Shown: piece after piece, positions 21,348 through 33,336 of the stretch
Layout: each line of letters opens with the position of its first letter
Position numbering within the stretch: position 1 is the stretch's first letter
Origin: Glomus cerebriforme
Taxonomy: Eukaryota > Glomeromycota > Glomeromycetes > Glomerales > Glomeraceae
NCBI GenBank assembly: GCA_003550305.1
Contig: QKYT01000049.1
Coordinates: 1 to 41,186, forward strand
DNA: 41,186 nt
Direction of reading: 5' to 3'
Program-made: the position numbers and the translations under genes
Notes under the pieces: model-generated
The model's input: only the letters and a program-made list of their open reading frames with translations
What the model was told of the DNA's origin: nothing
The model's database searches: none

Positions 21348-24302
21348 CTTATATAACAGACAACATTAATTTGAAAATTTTAAAGATTTTTATAGTTCAG
21401 ATGTATCTATGTAACACTTACCAAATATGTAAATTATAATGCTGTCCTACAATCCAAAAATCACCCGAGAACTTTATTATCCCCATTAATGGTAATGAGT
21501 TAAATCTTTAATACATAATAATATCATCATAATCATCATAATCCATCTAAAAGTCGACTAACCAGTGTCGTACATGTACAGTAACTTTTTAATAAGTGGT
21601 GGTGCAAGTTCGATAAAAATGTTGCATTAAAAAATGTATCCTATATTTAAAATCACAAGGCAGATTTATGTCATTGGAACCGGTATTCTTAACTATTAAA
21701 TGGGATTGAGATATTTTGCAAGTTTTTATGACTGGGTTTATCATATAAAAAAACATACTTGAGATTGCAGTTGAATTTAGCTTAGAGATTTTAAACCACA
21801 GTCAGCGAGATAAATTTTATAAAAAAAAACTTTTATTATCCATTGAAAAAATAGGGAGTATATAAAAATATCTTTAACTAGATTTAGTATTATTTTCGAT
21901 TCGTAGTAGAAGTGTAGAAAAAGTATCCGTGTAGCGCAATTAATAAATTCAGAATCTTACCATTGAAGAAATAATTACGTGACACATGACTGATTGATAC
22001 CGGCAAAACCGTGGTCTTTAAAAATTGTTTTTATATGGTTAGGATAAAAAGGCTCAAATATTACATATCTACCTCCAATACTTGACAATTAAATGGAAAA
22101 GAGATAACTTTGGTATCAGTAAAACAGATCATGTTGGTAAAAATTATTTACAGAAATAAGAGCGTCTGATATTAAGATCTATATCAAATATGAAATATCA
22201 ATCTCAATTTCGATTACATTTTTGTGAAAACGCCCAATTTCTAACGTTAGTCCAAAGTATTCAAAAAAAAAAAAAGATAGAATCCGTCATCCGTTATATT
22301 ATTCAAAGTTACGTGATATTATTTTTGGATTTATTTGTTAATGGACCCAAAGAAAGCCATTGGAAACAGGATCTTTAAATTCTCATCGCAGATTCAGGAT
22401 TTTTATAAACGTCCTGATTTTTTAATTTTACCTTTTAATCCAATTTTTTTTAACAATCTGTAGTGATTAGTGAAAGACCACGTCATGGTCAATAATATTT
22501 ACTTCTATCGTGAACATATGAATTGAGCAGATTTCAACCATTACGAAATTATTTAAGAACGGTTTGAATGGTTGGTACAATAATGGTCTTTATTCTAAAT
22601 TTGCAAAATGTATCTTTTAATTTCCCATTATCCTTGTAAATTCCTATTTTTTTTTTTTATTTAACACATATCAAGAATCGTGCTTTATAATTTTAATTGT
22701 TTTAAATATTTTATTTTTGGTTACGTTCTATATTAAATAAAAATACCAGATTTGACCAGACTATCTTAAATAAAAATTATTTTATACTTTAATGTCCAGT
22801 CAATATTTTTGCAAAATAACCAATAGTATATTTAAGATTTAAATTTTTTTTTTTTTAAGGAATTCTAAATACCAGTTATTATAATTATTATAATTTAAGA
22901 AATAAAAGTGGTATCTGGTATGTTTTTTTACACGCTTGTCTTTTTCATCAAAAAAGTCTACTTTAGATCAGTATTGGCATTTGACCGCGGCCAAAGATTT
23001 TTTTGGCCAACACTGCTTTAGCCGGTGTTTTATCACGTGACATACTACATAGTGTGCTATATGGAAATGATTGTCACTATTTATCACACACCAGCCCGAC
23101 CATCAAATCATGGTAGTGATCACCACTTTATACATAAAATGGCACACATTTCAGACGTGCAATTAAAATCCTATTTGTCGCCTATTATTTGTCACATAGT
23201 TAATTTCTTAATGCTGTAATGCCACCCAAAAATTACAAGATCGAACACCTTTTAAAAAAAAAAGTACCGGTATATTTACGTTGTCGGACGATTTTTCCGA
23301 CTTCATTTTCCCGACCAGACAATTTTGGCCAAAATTAAGGCTAATGTTGGTCAAAAAATTCTGTCGGAAAAGATCTTGTCGGGTGTCGGGATGTACTAAT
23401 TTTATGAGCAAAAGAAAAAATTTTTATATTTTAATTCAATAATATTTTTTTATTTTTTAATCTTCACAACTAAAAAAAAAAAAAGAGAAGAAATAAGAGC
23501 AATAACGATCGCGAGAGATTAAAGCGAAAAATAACAGAATTCTAAAAAATATATATTTTTTACCCTAAAGAAAATATTGATTTCTTATTTACTTGATCAA
23601 AATAAGAAGGATAAGCATACTTATATTCCAAGATAGGAGATTTTTATATTGTTATTTCGCATAATAATACATATATTTTAACTACTACTTATATTGTAAA
23701 AAAAGCATCAAGTTTATTATTGAATTCAAATTTGGTTAGGATTGATCAAAATACCACTTAAAAAGGAAACCTATGAAATCATCAGCAAAGTTGTTTTAAC
23801 GCGTGGTAAAACGTGACATTACTAATCTTATTTTATTTGTTAATTTTTTTAAAATTGTAGTCGCAATTTTAATTTGAATTATTTACGAAAATTTTTATCA
23901 AAACTTATAAATATCTTTTTTTTTTCTTTGTTTATAACAATCAAAAAAAGATAGGAAAGTTTCTATATATATATATATTGAAGTTTGTATACAAGAATAA
24001 AAATATCACTTTTTTCATAGATAATAAATATTTCATTTGTTCATCGCTGTTTTCAGAATTCTATAATCACCAGTCAAATGTGATTACTAGATGATTATGA
24101 TTATAGATTATAAGACGATTATCGGACAATTTATCCTGTAATTTTCGGTAATCGGATAATTATAATCGGATAATTATATATTCTGTATAGGATAAAACCA
24201 GCCATAATAAAGTGTAAAAAAAAAAAAATATGATCTAACACATTATCTTTCCTTTTTTTTTCTCATATCAAAAACAAAAAAAAAAAATTCCAAAATAATT
24301 GA
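21348..24302. other. Gene-poor spacer upstream of the CCDC47 gene
   Basis: No supported gene. 21348-21600 is the presumed promoter side of the CCDC47 homologue. 22190-22378 and 23025-23219 have short frames without recognisable protein features. 23196-23240 resembles the interior of the MITE at 34543-34759 (CACAT..AATTTCTTAATGC), so a decayed copy of that family may lie here. 24060-24180 is a GATTAT-rich low-complexity patch. Confidence 0.35.
22995..23362. repeat. Imperfect long inverted repeat (possible decayed element)
   Basis: AGATTTTTTTGGCCAACACT...TTTAGCC at 22995-23023 pairs with the reverse complement of 23339-23362 (AGAATTTTTTGACCAACATTAGCC). The inner DNA has CACGTGAC at 23035 and is richer in GC than its surroundings. 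Outer parts of the arms (GTC-GGG motifs at 23376-23392) match poorly on the left. No target duplication could be identified, so this is a candidate old MITE only. Confidence 0.35.
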
Positions 24303-24377
24303 TTATTCACGTTCATCTTTAGCATCTACATAAACAGGTTTATCTGAATTATCGGGTTCGGTTGGAATTTCCGGAAT
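24303..24377 (-). pseudogene. Possible terminal-exon fragment of an unknown gene
   Basis: The minus strand reads IPEIPTEPDNSDKPVYVDAK and then DERE before a TAA (24 codons). The acidic, proline-bearing wording is unlike random AT-rich translation. In-frame upstream sequence is closed by a TAA at once, and no splice acceptor AG is close by, so it is probably a relic. The parent gene is not recognised. Confidence 0.3.
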
Positions 24378-25599
24378 TTATTATTTTATTAAAAAGTCGG
24401 AGAATCCGTTTAAAAACATAACTTGTTACATATATATATATTAAAATTTTTATTGCACAACATAAAATTCAAATTGGGTTAGATCAATATTCATTATATT
24501 GTTCTTTTAATATCAAACCAATGAAAGATACATATGAGAAAGATTTTGCATATTTATAAACAATACAATTACAATAACTTACACTATGTATATTTTATTT
24601 TATAATGATCTTTTCCAAATTGAATTTTAATTCTCCATATATTTACCTACTAAATTACACAAACTTATGTACGAGGAGTCTAAAATTCTGAAAATCGGCA
24701 TATTAAGTATGTTTGACCCCATATTTAGACACTATTTAGACGATTCGAGTGATGGTTTTATATTAGAAACAAATTTCTGAAACAATTCTGAAACAATTTT
24801 ATACAATTTTATTTTTAATTGATCGATTTTCATTACTGACATACAATATTTTTTTTACATTATAGTAGATTAGATCTGCATGATTAAAGCTTTTGACTAC
24901 TTTTGTTACTGCGTCAATCTCATAATATAACAATAATTAGTTGAGTTAAAGTTGACCGGAATTATAAATTATAAATTATAATGTAAAATTTAAATGTCTA
25001 GATATAGTTAAATTAATTTTTTTAAAAAAAATTTGTGCATATTTCCATGTATAACATTATATGATTACTTAATATTAATTAATAAAAAGAATCATCAAAA
25101 TTATAAATAATTTAAACAATGATTTAAAATCTTTTTTTTAAAAAAAAAATATATAATTTTTCGAATTTTTTTTATTTAAAAATGCATTTGAACAATAATA
25201 ATAATTTAATTTGTTTTTTTTAAAAAGTTATGTATAATGCATTATTGGTGTTTTTTTTTTTTAAAAAAAGTTATGTATAATGCATTATTGCTGTTGTTTT
25301 TTTTTAAAAAAAAAAGAAAATATCTATATATATATATATATACTAATTTTTTTTTGTTGTGATTCAAAAAAAAAATACATAAAAAGTATGAAAATAAAAA
25401 ATAAAAAAAGAAAATGTCTAAGCTTTTTTATTATAATTAAGACACAAAAACCATTTTTAGTTGAAAATGTTCTAAAAATAAAAAAAAAAGTTGTTGATTT
25501 TTTAAATGAAGTTTTTTTTTAAATAAAATTTAATAAATAAATACTCTAATAATTCCTTCCCAATTAAACTCCTTAATCTTTTTTTTTTTACTAATACGT
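24378..25599. other. 3' flank of the HMG-box gene with short repeats
   Basis: No gene is seen. It contains three T-run/A-run palindromes (25132-25149, 25251-25269, 25297-25315) and the duplicated 21-mer noted separately. Strong AT-richness makes the open frame at 25280-25522 meaningless: it is mostly poly-Lys and poly-Ile/Tyr. Confidence 0.35.
25227..25290. repeat. Tandem duplication of a 21-bp motif, period 43
   Basis: GTTATGTATAATGCATTATT followed by G occurs at 25227-25247 and again at 25270-25290, each copy preceded by a T-run/A-run block. The motif contains the palindrome ATAATGCATTAT. It looks like a local slippage or unequal-exchange duplication. Confidence 0.8.
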
Positions 25600-27166
25600 T
25601 TATTTTGAACGTTTGATATTAGAACTATCATCATCAGAATCTTCGACTATAATAATTTTTCTTTTCCTGTGCGGGGTTAACCCAGGAGAAACTGTTGTTC
25701 CTTCAATTGGCACATGCCAAATATTTGAAGTATCTATTGACATTGAATCGTCAGTTTGACTTTCTAATTCCATAGGTGATTTACTAGTACTAGTAGAAGA
25801 TAATGGTTCAATACCTTCCATCTCTGAATCAGATCGATCACTTGGTTGTAACTGGTCGATTTGTTCTTCTTCATCATCCTCAAAATCTGTTAAAGGTTCC
25901 TTATCCGTCATATCTTCGGTTTTAATAGAAAATGATGATGATGATGTATTTAACTGATTCCCCTTACTCTTGGCATCGTTCAACCTTTTCTCATCAGATT
26001 CAGATTTTATAGTATCAAGTCCGTTAAGTAATTCATTACTTGTATCAGCTTCACAATCATTAGATTCTTGTTCAATTTTAAGATTTGAAATAGATTCTTT
26101 TAAATCCGGAAAATGTTTTTTGAAATATTCTTCTCTCTTAGAATCACGTGAAGGTGGAATAAAAGTAGTTCTCCGCCTCGTCACATTTTCTTGTGATAAA
26201 TTAGATGCATCTCCAAAATCAGGTGAAGTAGGTGTAATTGGAATACCATGTCTTAATTTATTTGTTTTTGATCTATCCGTAATTATATAAGTCGAAATAG
26301 TTTCAGGTGGTTCAACATTTTGTGGTATAACAAAATTATTTGTATCATGATTAGAAGAACTATTATTAAATTTATTATTTTCTTTAGGTTTAGAAGAACT
26401 TTGAGAAGAATATCTAAGTTGTTCAGAATGTTGTTGTTGTTGTTGTTGTTGTTGAGTATTAACAGATTTTTGTCGATCTGATTCAATTGAAGAATGTTCA
26501 ACGACATTTACGACATTTGAAGAAGAACGTTTACTATTTGAATTATTATTTTGTTGTTGTTTAATTTTTGATTGAGCTTTTAATTCGGCGGCCTTAACTT
26601 GTTGTTCGATATCGATCGTTTCTTCAACAATTTGTAAATTTGTTCTTGACATAGCCAATTTTGCACTTTCATAAGCAGCCTTTTCTTCTTCATGTTTTTG
26701 ATGATATGGCTAAAAAAAAAAAAAAAAAAAATTTTTTTAATATATTATATTATATATATAATTAATTTATTTTTTTAAAAAATTGTAAATACCATTTGTT
26801 CAACTTTGGACATTTCTTTCCATTTAACACCAATTAAAGAACTTAATTCTCCAAATTTTAAATGAGGATTTTTACGTTTAACATCTTCATAAACTTCATT
26901 CATATAAATCATATAACCATTCCTTGGTCTTTTTAATCTATCAAGAGGTTTTTTCGTATAATTACGTTTAGCACGTATTGAAGGAGCATTTTCTGTGGAA
27001 AGATTGGAATCATCGAAATCATTATTATTATTATTATTATTTTTCTTGTAAGATTTTCTTTTAGATTTTCTATACATTTCTGGAGGAGGGTCGTATGTGT
27101 AAAGTGGGTGTAAAGGGGATAACCAATTACCAGTAAATTGTTGAGGGAACTAAAAATAAATAATAA

Positions 27167-27241
<75 letters not shown>

Positions 27242-27826
27242 AAGGGGAGATGAAGGGAGGGAGAAAAAAAAAAATTAATAATAAAATAAATAATAATTAT
27301 TATTAATAAATAAAGAGAACAAAAAAATCAAAAAACATTTTTAATTTAAGATAAATTAAAAAAGGTAAAAAAGGCAAACAAAATTAGTGATACATACAGT
27401 GGGGTTAAATGGTAGATCACCATTTGTAACAATTTGTACGCCATTAATAATTGTTGTATCCGATTGTCGAGGTAAATTTGGATAGTTCATTAATGTAGTA
27501 GCTGTTGTGGTCGTTGTAGTGGTAGTAATATTATTATTATTATTATTAGAAGGATTGGAAGGATTGGAAGGATGATGTTGTGGTTGTGATAATAATGATG
27601 ATGATGATGATGTTGTTGTTATTGTTTTTGATGATGATGATTTTTCAGTATTTGTAGTTGTAAATCGGGAAGGAATGAGGTTTTTTTCATTTGAATTTGT
27701 AGTATTTGGAAATTCGTATGATGATGATGATAATGGTGATGATGATGGTGATGATGATGATGATGATGTAGAAGTAATATGATTATTATCGTTTAATAAA
27801 TTTGCTATACTAGCTTTATTGCTCAT
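25600..27826 (-). CDS. HMG-box protein, 3 exons (631 aa)
   Basis: Exons on the minus strand: 27826-27398, 27149-26793 and 26709-25600, all in phase 0 with GT..AG introns of 248 and 83 bp. The N-terminal exon (143 aa) is Ser/Thr/Asn-rich low complexity and ends NGVQIVTNGDLPFNPT. Exon 2 has a basic stretch (MYRKSKRKSYKK), an Asn run, and most of the HMG box (about residues 214-280: RLKRPRNGYMIYMNEVYEDV, NPHLKFGELSSLIGVKWKEM). The second splice falls inside the box and restores VEQMPYHQKHEEEKAAYESA, the usual third helix, which confirms the junction. The C-terminal 350 aa are disordered with a Gln run (CAA/CAG codons near 26434-26455), many acidic Ser/Asp clusters and a basic end (HRKRK, NIKRSK). 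It is a nuclear DNA-bending protein or transcription factor. The box resembles the HMGB/Nhp6 style more than a mating-type factor, but mating-type-like HMG genes are abundant in this lineage, so the role is open. Confidence 0.9.
27169..27239. repeat. Poly(A)/poly(T) tract in intron 1 of the HMG-box gene
   Basis: 71 bp of A on the plus strand broken only by a G at 27203, ending at G 27240. On the gene's strand it is a T-run about 20 bp upstream of the exon 2 acceptor, so it doubles as a giant polypyrimidine tract. Its length is likely variable between nuclei and uncertain in assembly. Confidence 0.9.
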
Positions 27827-28177
27827 ATTTTTTATTTTTATTTTTTCAATTTTATTTTTTAGTTTATTTTATCAGGAAAAAAAAAGTAGAAAAAAGGGGG
27901 AGAAAAAAAATAAAATTGATGACAAAGTTTTATATTTATGATTTTTTATATTTTTATTGCTCGAGATATCGAAATATTCTTTTTTTTTTAAAAAAAAAAA
28001 TAATTAAATAAATAAATAAAAGAAACAAATATTCTCAAATAAAGAACATTTAATGAAGCTTTGATGTTTTAAAACAATTGAAAAAAAATATACTTTTTTG
28101 TTTTTTTTTTAAAAAAAAACGTATAAAGATATAAAGAAGAAGAAAAGAAAATAATTAACGTCGCCTTTGTAAAAAAA
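27827..28177. promoter_or_regulatory. 5' flank of the HMG-box gene
   Basis: No coding sequence. Contains two T-run/A-run palindromes (27980-28000 and 28101-28119) and purine-rich stretches near 27880-27910. A promoter is expected here from gene position; no specific element stands out. Confidence 0.3.
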
Positions 28178-28273
28178 NNNNNNNNNNNNNNNNNNNNNNN
28201 NNNNNNNNNNNNNNNNNNNNNNNNNNNNNNNNNNNNNNNNNNNNNNNNNNNNNNNNNNNNNNNNNNNNNNNNN
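28178..28273. other. Assembly gap (96 N)
   Basis: A run of 96 N bases. The left edge ends in an A-run, so the gap may reflect a homopolymer that could not be assembled. Confidence 0.99.
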
Positions 28274-31200
28274 ATGTTTCAAATACCGAGGAATCTGAAA
28301 ATTTTTCTTTTTCTTTGGGAAAAAAAAAAAATATTCTTTTTTTAAACGATTTTCACAAAAAAAAAATGTAATGTAGTTTCCATTAAATGAATCCCGTTTA
28401 TTTTTAAGAAATTATAATAAATAACACTACATTTTTTTAAACTTTATGTGTATATATATAAAAACTTGATTCTAATCCGGATATTCCTTTTGTGATTATT
28501 TTAGTTTACAAAAAATTTTTTATTCCCTTCATTGAAAAAAAAAAATAAATGAGATTGGCCTACCTATTACTTTATTGTTATATTATTGTCGGATTACATT
28601 ATATAATAATCTTCGATTGGCTATCACGTGTCACTCTCTTAAAAGTTCAAAATTATATCTGACTGATATTTTTACTTCTTTAAGAAATATTTTATAACAA
28701 CCTATCATTTCAATATATAGGGATTTATATTAGCATATATAATAATTTAATATTGTATATAATGTATATCATATACATACCATATCACATTTCAGGATAA
28801 TTGGATTCGACAAAAAAATATTATCAAATTTAAGTGCATATATATATAAACTTTCAGCCAGCAAATATAAAAAACCCTTTTCCGTTAAACCTAATTTTTT
28901 AGCCGTTATTTCCGAAAAAAAAATTTTTTTTTCATATAATAATAATAATAATAAATATATACTTGACCCAAAATGTAAAATTCAATTATGGTTAATCATT
29001 AAAATAATTGGTTTGTCAGGTTTTGGTGTAACTCCGATTACCGTTAACTCTACTTTTTAGCATTCTTTTACACATTAATCAAATCATTTTTAATATTTTT
29101 ATATTATATAATTTGTTACAAATAAATATACATACTTGTCACTTTATTTGATGATAATATTACACAAGAAAATTTTCTTTATGATACCAGAGTCCATACT
29201 TCTATTTTAATCGTTGCATTTGTTAAACGTGAAACAAAAACTAATCCTTTTTTTACATAAATTAAGAGAGAATTTAGAAAGATTTTCATATTTATAAAAA
29301 AATAAGTGAATTCTCGGTATGGTTTATCTAAAAAGTAATCGAATATATTGAGTATATCGAGTAAACTTTATCGAAAAAAAAAAATGATTTTCATCCTTCA
29401 TTCATTAAATGATTTTTCGATAACGTACACATATATATATGTTTTTATAATTATAATGTGATATTTAAAAAAAAAATTTTTTTCTTGTGATATTTAAAAA
29501 TCAAAAAGCACCAAAATGGAAAATTGTGAAGCGCTCAAATTGAACTTTAAAAAAAAATTAGCCATATATGAGCTTATATAAATTCTAATCTTTGAATCTT
29601 TCAAAAAGGTCCTTTTTAAATGATAATTTTCCTTAGATAAATAAAATAACAAAGGACAAATTCACTATACTATATATATATGTATGTATACATCAGGCCA
29701 TATTCATTATATTCAACATTCTTTATAAAAATTTAAAACTAAATGGATGCGATGCGAAACATCTTAAAATGCATACATTCAATACATTTCATTGTTTTCA
29801 AAGAACCTAAATATTATTTTTTCCAACATATCAGATCTTTCTAGAAACGATAATCTCATCATCAATACTTCATTATATACAGAATATGCATGACTAACAT
29901 CTAAGCCCTAAATGTGTATTATTAAAAAAGGAAACGGCTATGGATTTCATTAAAAAGTCCCCTTTTAGTTTCGTATTTGTATTCTTTTTTTTTTCGAGAT
30001 TACTTTAATTTTGTCCAAAATATCTTTTTTATAATTAATTTGTCGAAATTCAATTGATTGTCATTCTTTCATTGAAATTTCCCTTTTTTGGACGCGTGTA
30101 ATCGTGTCAAGTTATTTTGATATTTCGTTTTTTATTTTATTTTTATTTTCTTTTTATTTTTACTTTTTATTTTTGAATAAGCCATAAAAAATTGGAATTC
30201 TTTGTTGGAATCCATTTCCAATTTATTTATTTATTATTTTTTTTTTCTATAGTCGTTTGAATCAAAGAGACCTGTAAACGGTAGTAGTACATGGTATTAT
30301 TAGATTACATAATCTAACCGTAGTTTTGAATGAATCATAATTTTATATTAAAGACAAGCCATGAATAAAAAGCCGAATGGCTTAATATCTGGATTATTAT
30401 ATGACTTTTTACCAATAAATTTTAATAATGTGGGAATTTTTATTGTAATTTCTAAATCTGATTTTTGATTTAAATTTCTAAATAAAGAATAATTTGTTGT
30501 TGATAAAAAAAAAAAAAAAATTAATTTTGTGATATTAAAAATAAAAAACGTGCATGAAAAATATATTTTGATTGAACCTATAATATTGCTTATAATATAT
30601 TTGTAATATATATATATATACATTTTCGAGTTATGATCACAAGATTTATTTGATAATTTTTTTTGTCCTATTTTTTTCACAAAAATCGTCATAAAAAAAT
30701 GAAAGAAATTTTATTATATATTGTTGATTTCTCTATATGTGAAATTGTACTTCATCTTAAACGTTTTAACTTTAACAGATTTTTATGCTCTCACAAAGAT
30801 CATCAGGTAACGTTTTGTTGTTATCGTAATATATCAAAAATGTCCCGAAAATCTTCCCAATTAATAAGAACAATATATAAAATTTATTGTCATATGCTCG
30901 GATCTTGGGATATTAACTAATCAAAATAGTTTGTTAGTGTTACAATCGGTTAAAAATTTATCGATAATGAGATTTCATTTTCATTGTGCTTTCCTTTTTT
31001 TGATGAATTTATTTATTTTATTTATTAATTTTATTAACTATTTTAGGAAGGTAAAAAGAGATTAATATTTAACGATAATATGAAAGTGATTTTTAATAGT
31101 AATCTGTGTAAAATAAATTATGTTATCTAAATAACGCGTTCTTTATTTACACTCACAACACATACTGTATTATATATATATATTTTTTTCAAACAAAAAA

Positions 31201-32853
31201 AAAAAGTCATGGGTCATTTAAAATATATACTATTCCTGAAAAAAAAGAAAATTATTTTTCCCATTTTTCATCTTTCATTTTAATCCATAAAAATAATATC
31301 ATTTAATATTTAATGTTTATTTTTATAATATTCTTTTTTCATTACTTTTTTATAATCTAGATATTATCTATACAGTATATCAATAAATCTTGTTTTTTCA
31401 ATGAAATCCATTTTTGTTATGAAGATCTATCTTCTGTACCAACGAAAAGTACGTTAACAGTTAACTACAGAAATTCCCAAATTCATTACTAATTCATTTA
31501 TCATATTTATCATCCAATAAAATTCAACCATTAAAAGTAATATAAATTTTTAATTATAGTTTGAAAAAATATATAACCGCGTATACGAAATTAAAAATAT
31601 TTTGTCATAAAATTACATTGAATAGGTCATTTATTAATTAAATCGGTTACTTTTTTATCTTAAATTTTTTTTGACATTCGTATAAAGGTTTCGACCAGAA
31701 TTTCATATTTCGGTTAGGATTTCAATTTGTTTCGACTTTCAATTATTTTCCTTGAAAAAGTAAATCTAAAACCGACCGAAATCCCGAAACCAAAACTAGG
31801 CCCGAAACTTCGCATGTGTCCAATTTGTTAGTATAGTTAGTATAATTTCTTCTTTTTTTCATATTTTACCATATGGTGTCATTAACATTATTTTATTTTA
31901 TTTATTTATTTATTTTTTTTGCACTCTCAAGAGGTAAACTACTGTAATGGACGCTCATTTTTATTATTAAAAGTATTAAATTAATTAAAGTGTACAATCA
32001 GAACTCATAACCGAATTGAGATTAGAACTCTACTTGCTATAATTGAAAGGATTGTAACAGTGTTGTGGCTAAAATTTTATATATTTTCTATTTCATTGAA
32101 GCTGAGGGATATAGACTTGATGGTTTAACTCCATAATCGCATATATGGCATTACATATCTAATACTAGATTACCTATTTAATATACTGTGTATTATTCTA
32201 ACAAACGATAAATGAAGAGGAGGATTAACAAATTTTTGAAGATACAAATGTTCGATTTTATTCCATTAATAAAATAAATCATCTTGGTTCATGGTTTTTA
32301 GCCTATAATGAATTTGATTAATCTCGGCTTTTTCTATAAACCAATTTCTCGTCCGAAGAATCAGCCATACGTACAGTATTTTATTCGCGGTTAGTCTATA
32401 TCCTCTTTATATATACTGAACTAAAATCTATTTTCTTTTCAATATACTGTATAGTCATAGACAAATCGGAGACCATATATCACATTGGCGTGCATTTATA
32501 TAGAGTAGAGGCTGTTATTTTACAGAATATGTGCGTCTTATTGAGAATACACTTAAGTATACTGTATGCCGATTTTTATGATTTTTATTTAATTTAATTT
32601 AATTTACACGTTTGATATATATTAAAATGTCTAATTATCTAATCTATATATATATTTTCTTAATTAAAAGAGACATGAATTTAAACAATATTAAACATGT
32701 TTTGTCTATATCTTACATTGTTCGTGTAAGTATGAAAAAATTTTTGTTTTTTGTTATAAATATTTAGGTTAGATTTTAATCAAGATGCTTAAACTGACTT
32801 AAAGCATTATCGCTTCAATCAGCAAAAGATCCGCTTTTAAAGAAGTCTGATAC
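28274..32853. other. Long gene-poor AT-rich region
   Basis: No gene can be supported on either strand. Contents: TA microsatellites (near 28453, 30609, 31176), a near-palindrome TTAGATTACATAATCTAA at 30299-30316, a patch with repeated TTTCGG/CCGAAA words at 31688-31815, and TACAGTAT words with AATAAGACGCAC near 32535-32570 that recall Tc1/mariner ends. None is complete enough to name. The frames at 30348-30692 and 30663-30920 overlap on opposite strands and look like chance. Confidence 0.35.
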
Positions 32854-33070
32854 CAGTGTTGTCACATGAATTGTTTCGGTCCATTGGACTGTTTATTCTA
32901 GTTCAGGTCCAGTCCATTGGAACAATTAATGGGATGTCGAGTATTAATCCACATGCTTATTTATTTTACAAAAAAAAAGACATTTATAAGTGAGTAGTAT
33001 AATCTTTTTCACATTATTAGACTAGCAGACTTTAACTAGTCCAATCCAGCAAACTCTGAGACAAACACTG
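32854..33070. mobile_element. hAT-like MITE with near-perfect 8-bp target duplication
   Basis: The left end begins CAGTGTTGTC and the reverse complement of the right end begins CAGTGTTTGTC, a start typical of hAT-superfamily elements. The flanking 8-mers are TCTGATAC (32846-32853) and TCTGATAG (33071-33078), seven of eight identical. The 217-bp element has no coding capacity. Interior words (GGTCCATTGGACTG, GTCCAGTCCATTGG) form partial inverted repeats. Mobilisation would need a hAT transposase elsewhere. Confidence 0.65.
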
Positions 33071-33078
33071 TCTGATAG

Positions 33079-33336
33079 ACATAATTAGATTTCATCAATT
33101 TTATAACCGACTGCACAATTTTGATGTTAAGAATTGCCACTCTTCATCAAGATAAGACCGGTTATATAGCCATCATAGGAGCATCTTTGATGAATAAGTT
33201 TACAAAAAAAGCTAACATGTTTTACATCCTCAAAAATCTATTCATTTCTGATACCATTTCACAATAGTTTGGTAGACAGTCTTCACTTTTATTTTTTTGA
33301 GATCTTTTTCACCTATCCATGTACTAATTTCACCCA
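33079..33336. other. Spacer between the MITE and the nuclease-like relic
   Basis: Less AT-rich than most of the flank but without a readable protein. It could be the decayed 5' part of the relic that follows. Confidence 0.3.

Noticed and set aside
22190..22378. 62-codon frame upstream of the CCDC47 gene
   Set aside because: Contains an A-run encoding poly-Lys, no recognisable motif, no splice partners.
25970..26507. Frames antisense to or out of phase with the HMG-box exon 3
   Set aside because: They are shadows of the real coding frame; one is merely poly-Asn/Leu from the CAA repeat region.
30348..30920. Two overlapping frames on opposite strands (114 and 85 codons)
   Set aside because: Both are AT-rich translations (Ile/Tyr/Lys/Phe) broken by homopolymers, without domain or splice support.
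31688..31815. Repeated TTTCGG/CCGAAA words as a possible MITE
   Set aside because: The words occur in both directions without alignable arms or target duplication.
32372..32573. TACAGTAT words as ends of a Tc1/mariner element
   Set aside because: Only 8 bp are shared between the supposed ends and no transposase or clear TA-bounded unit was found.
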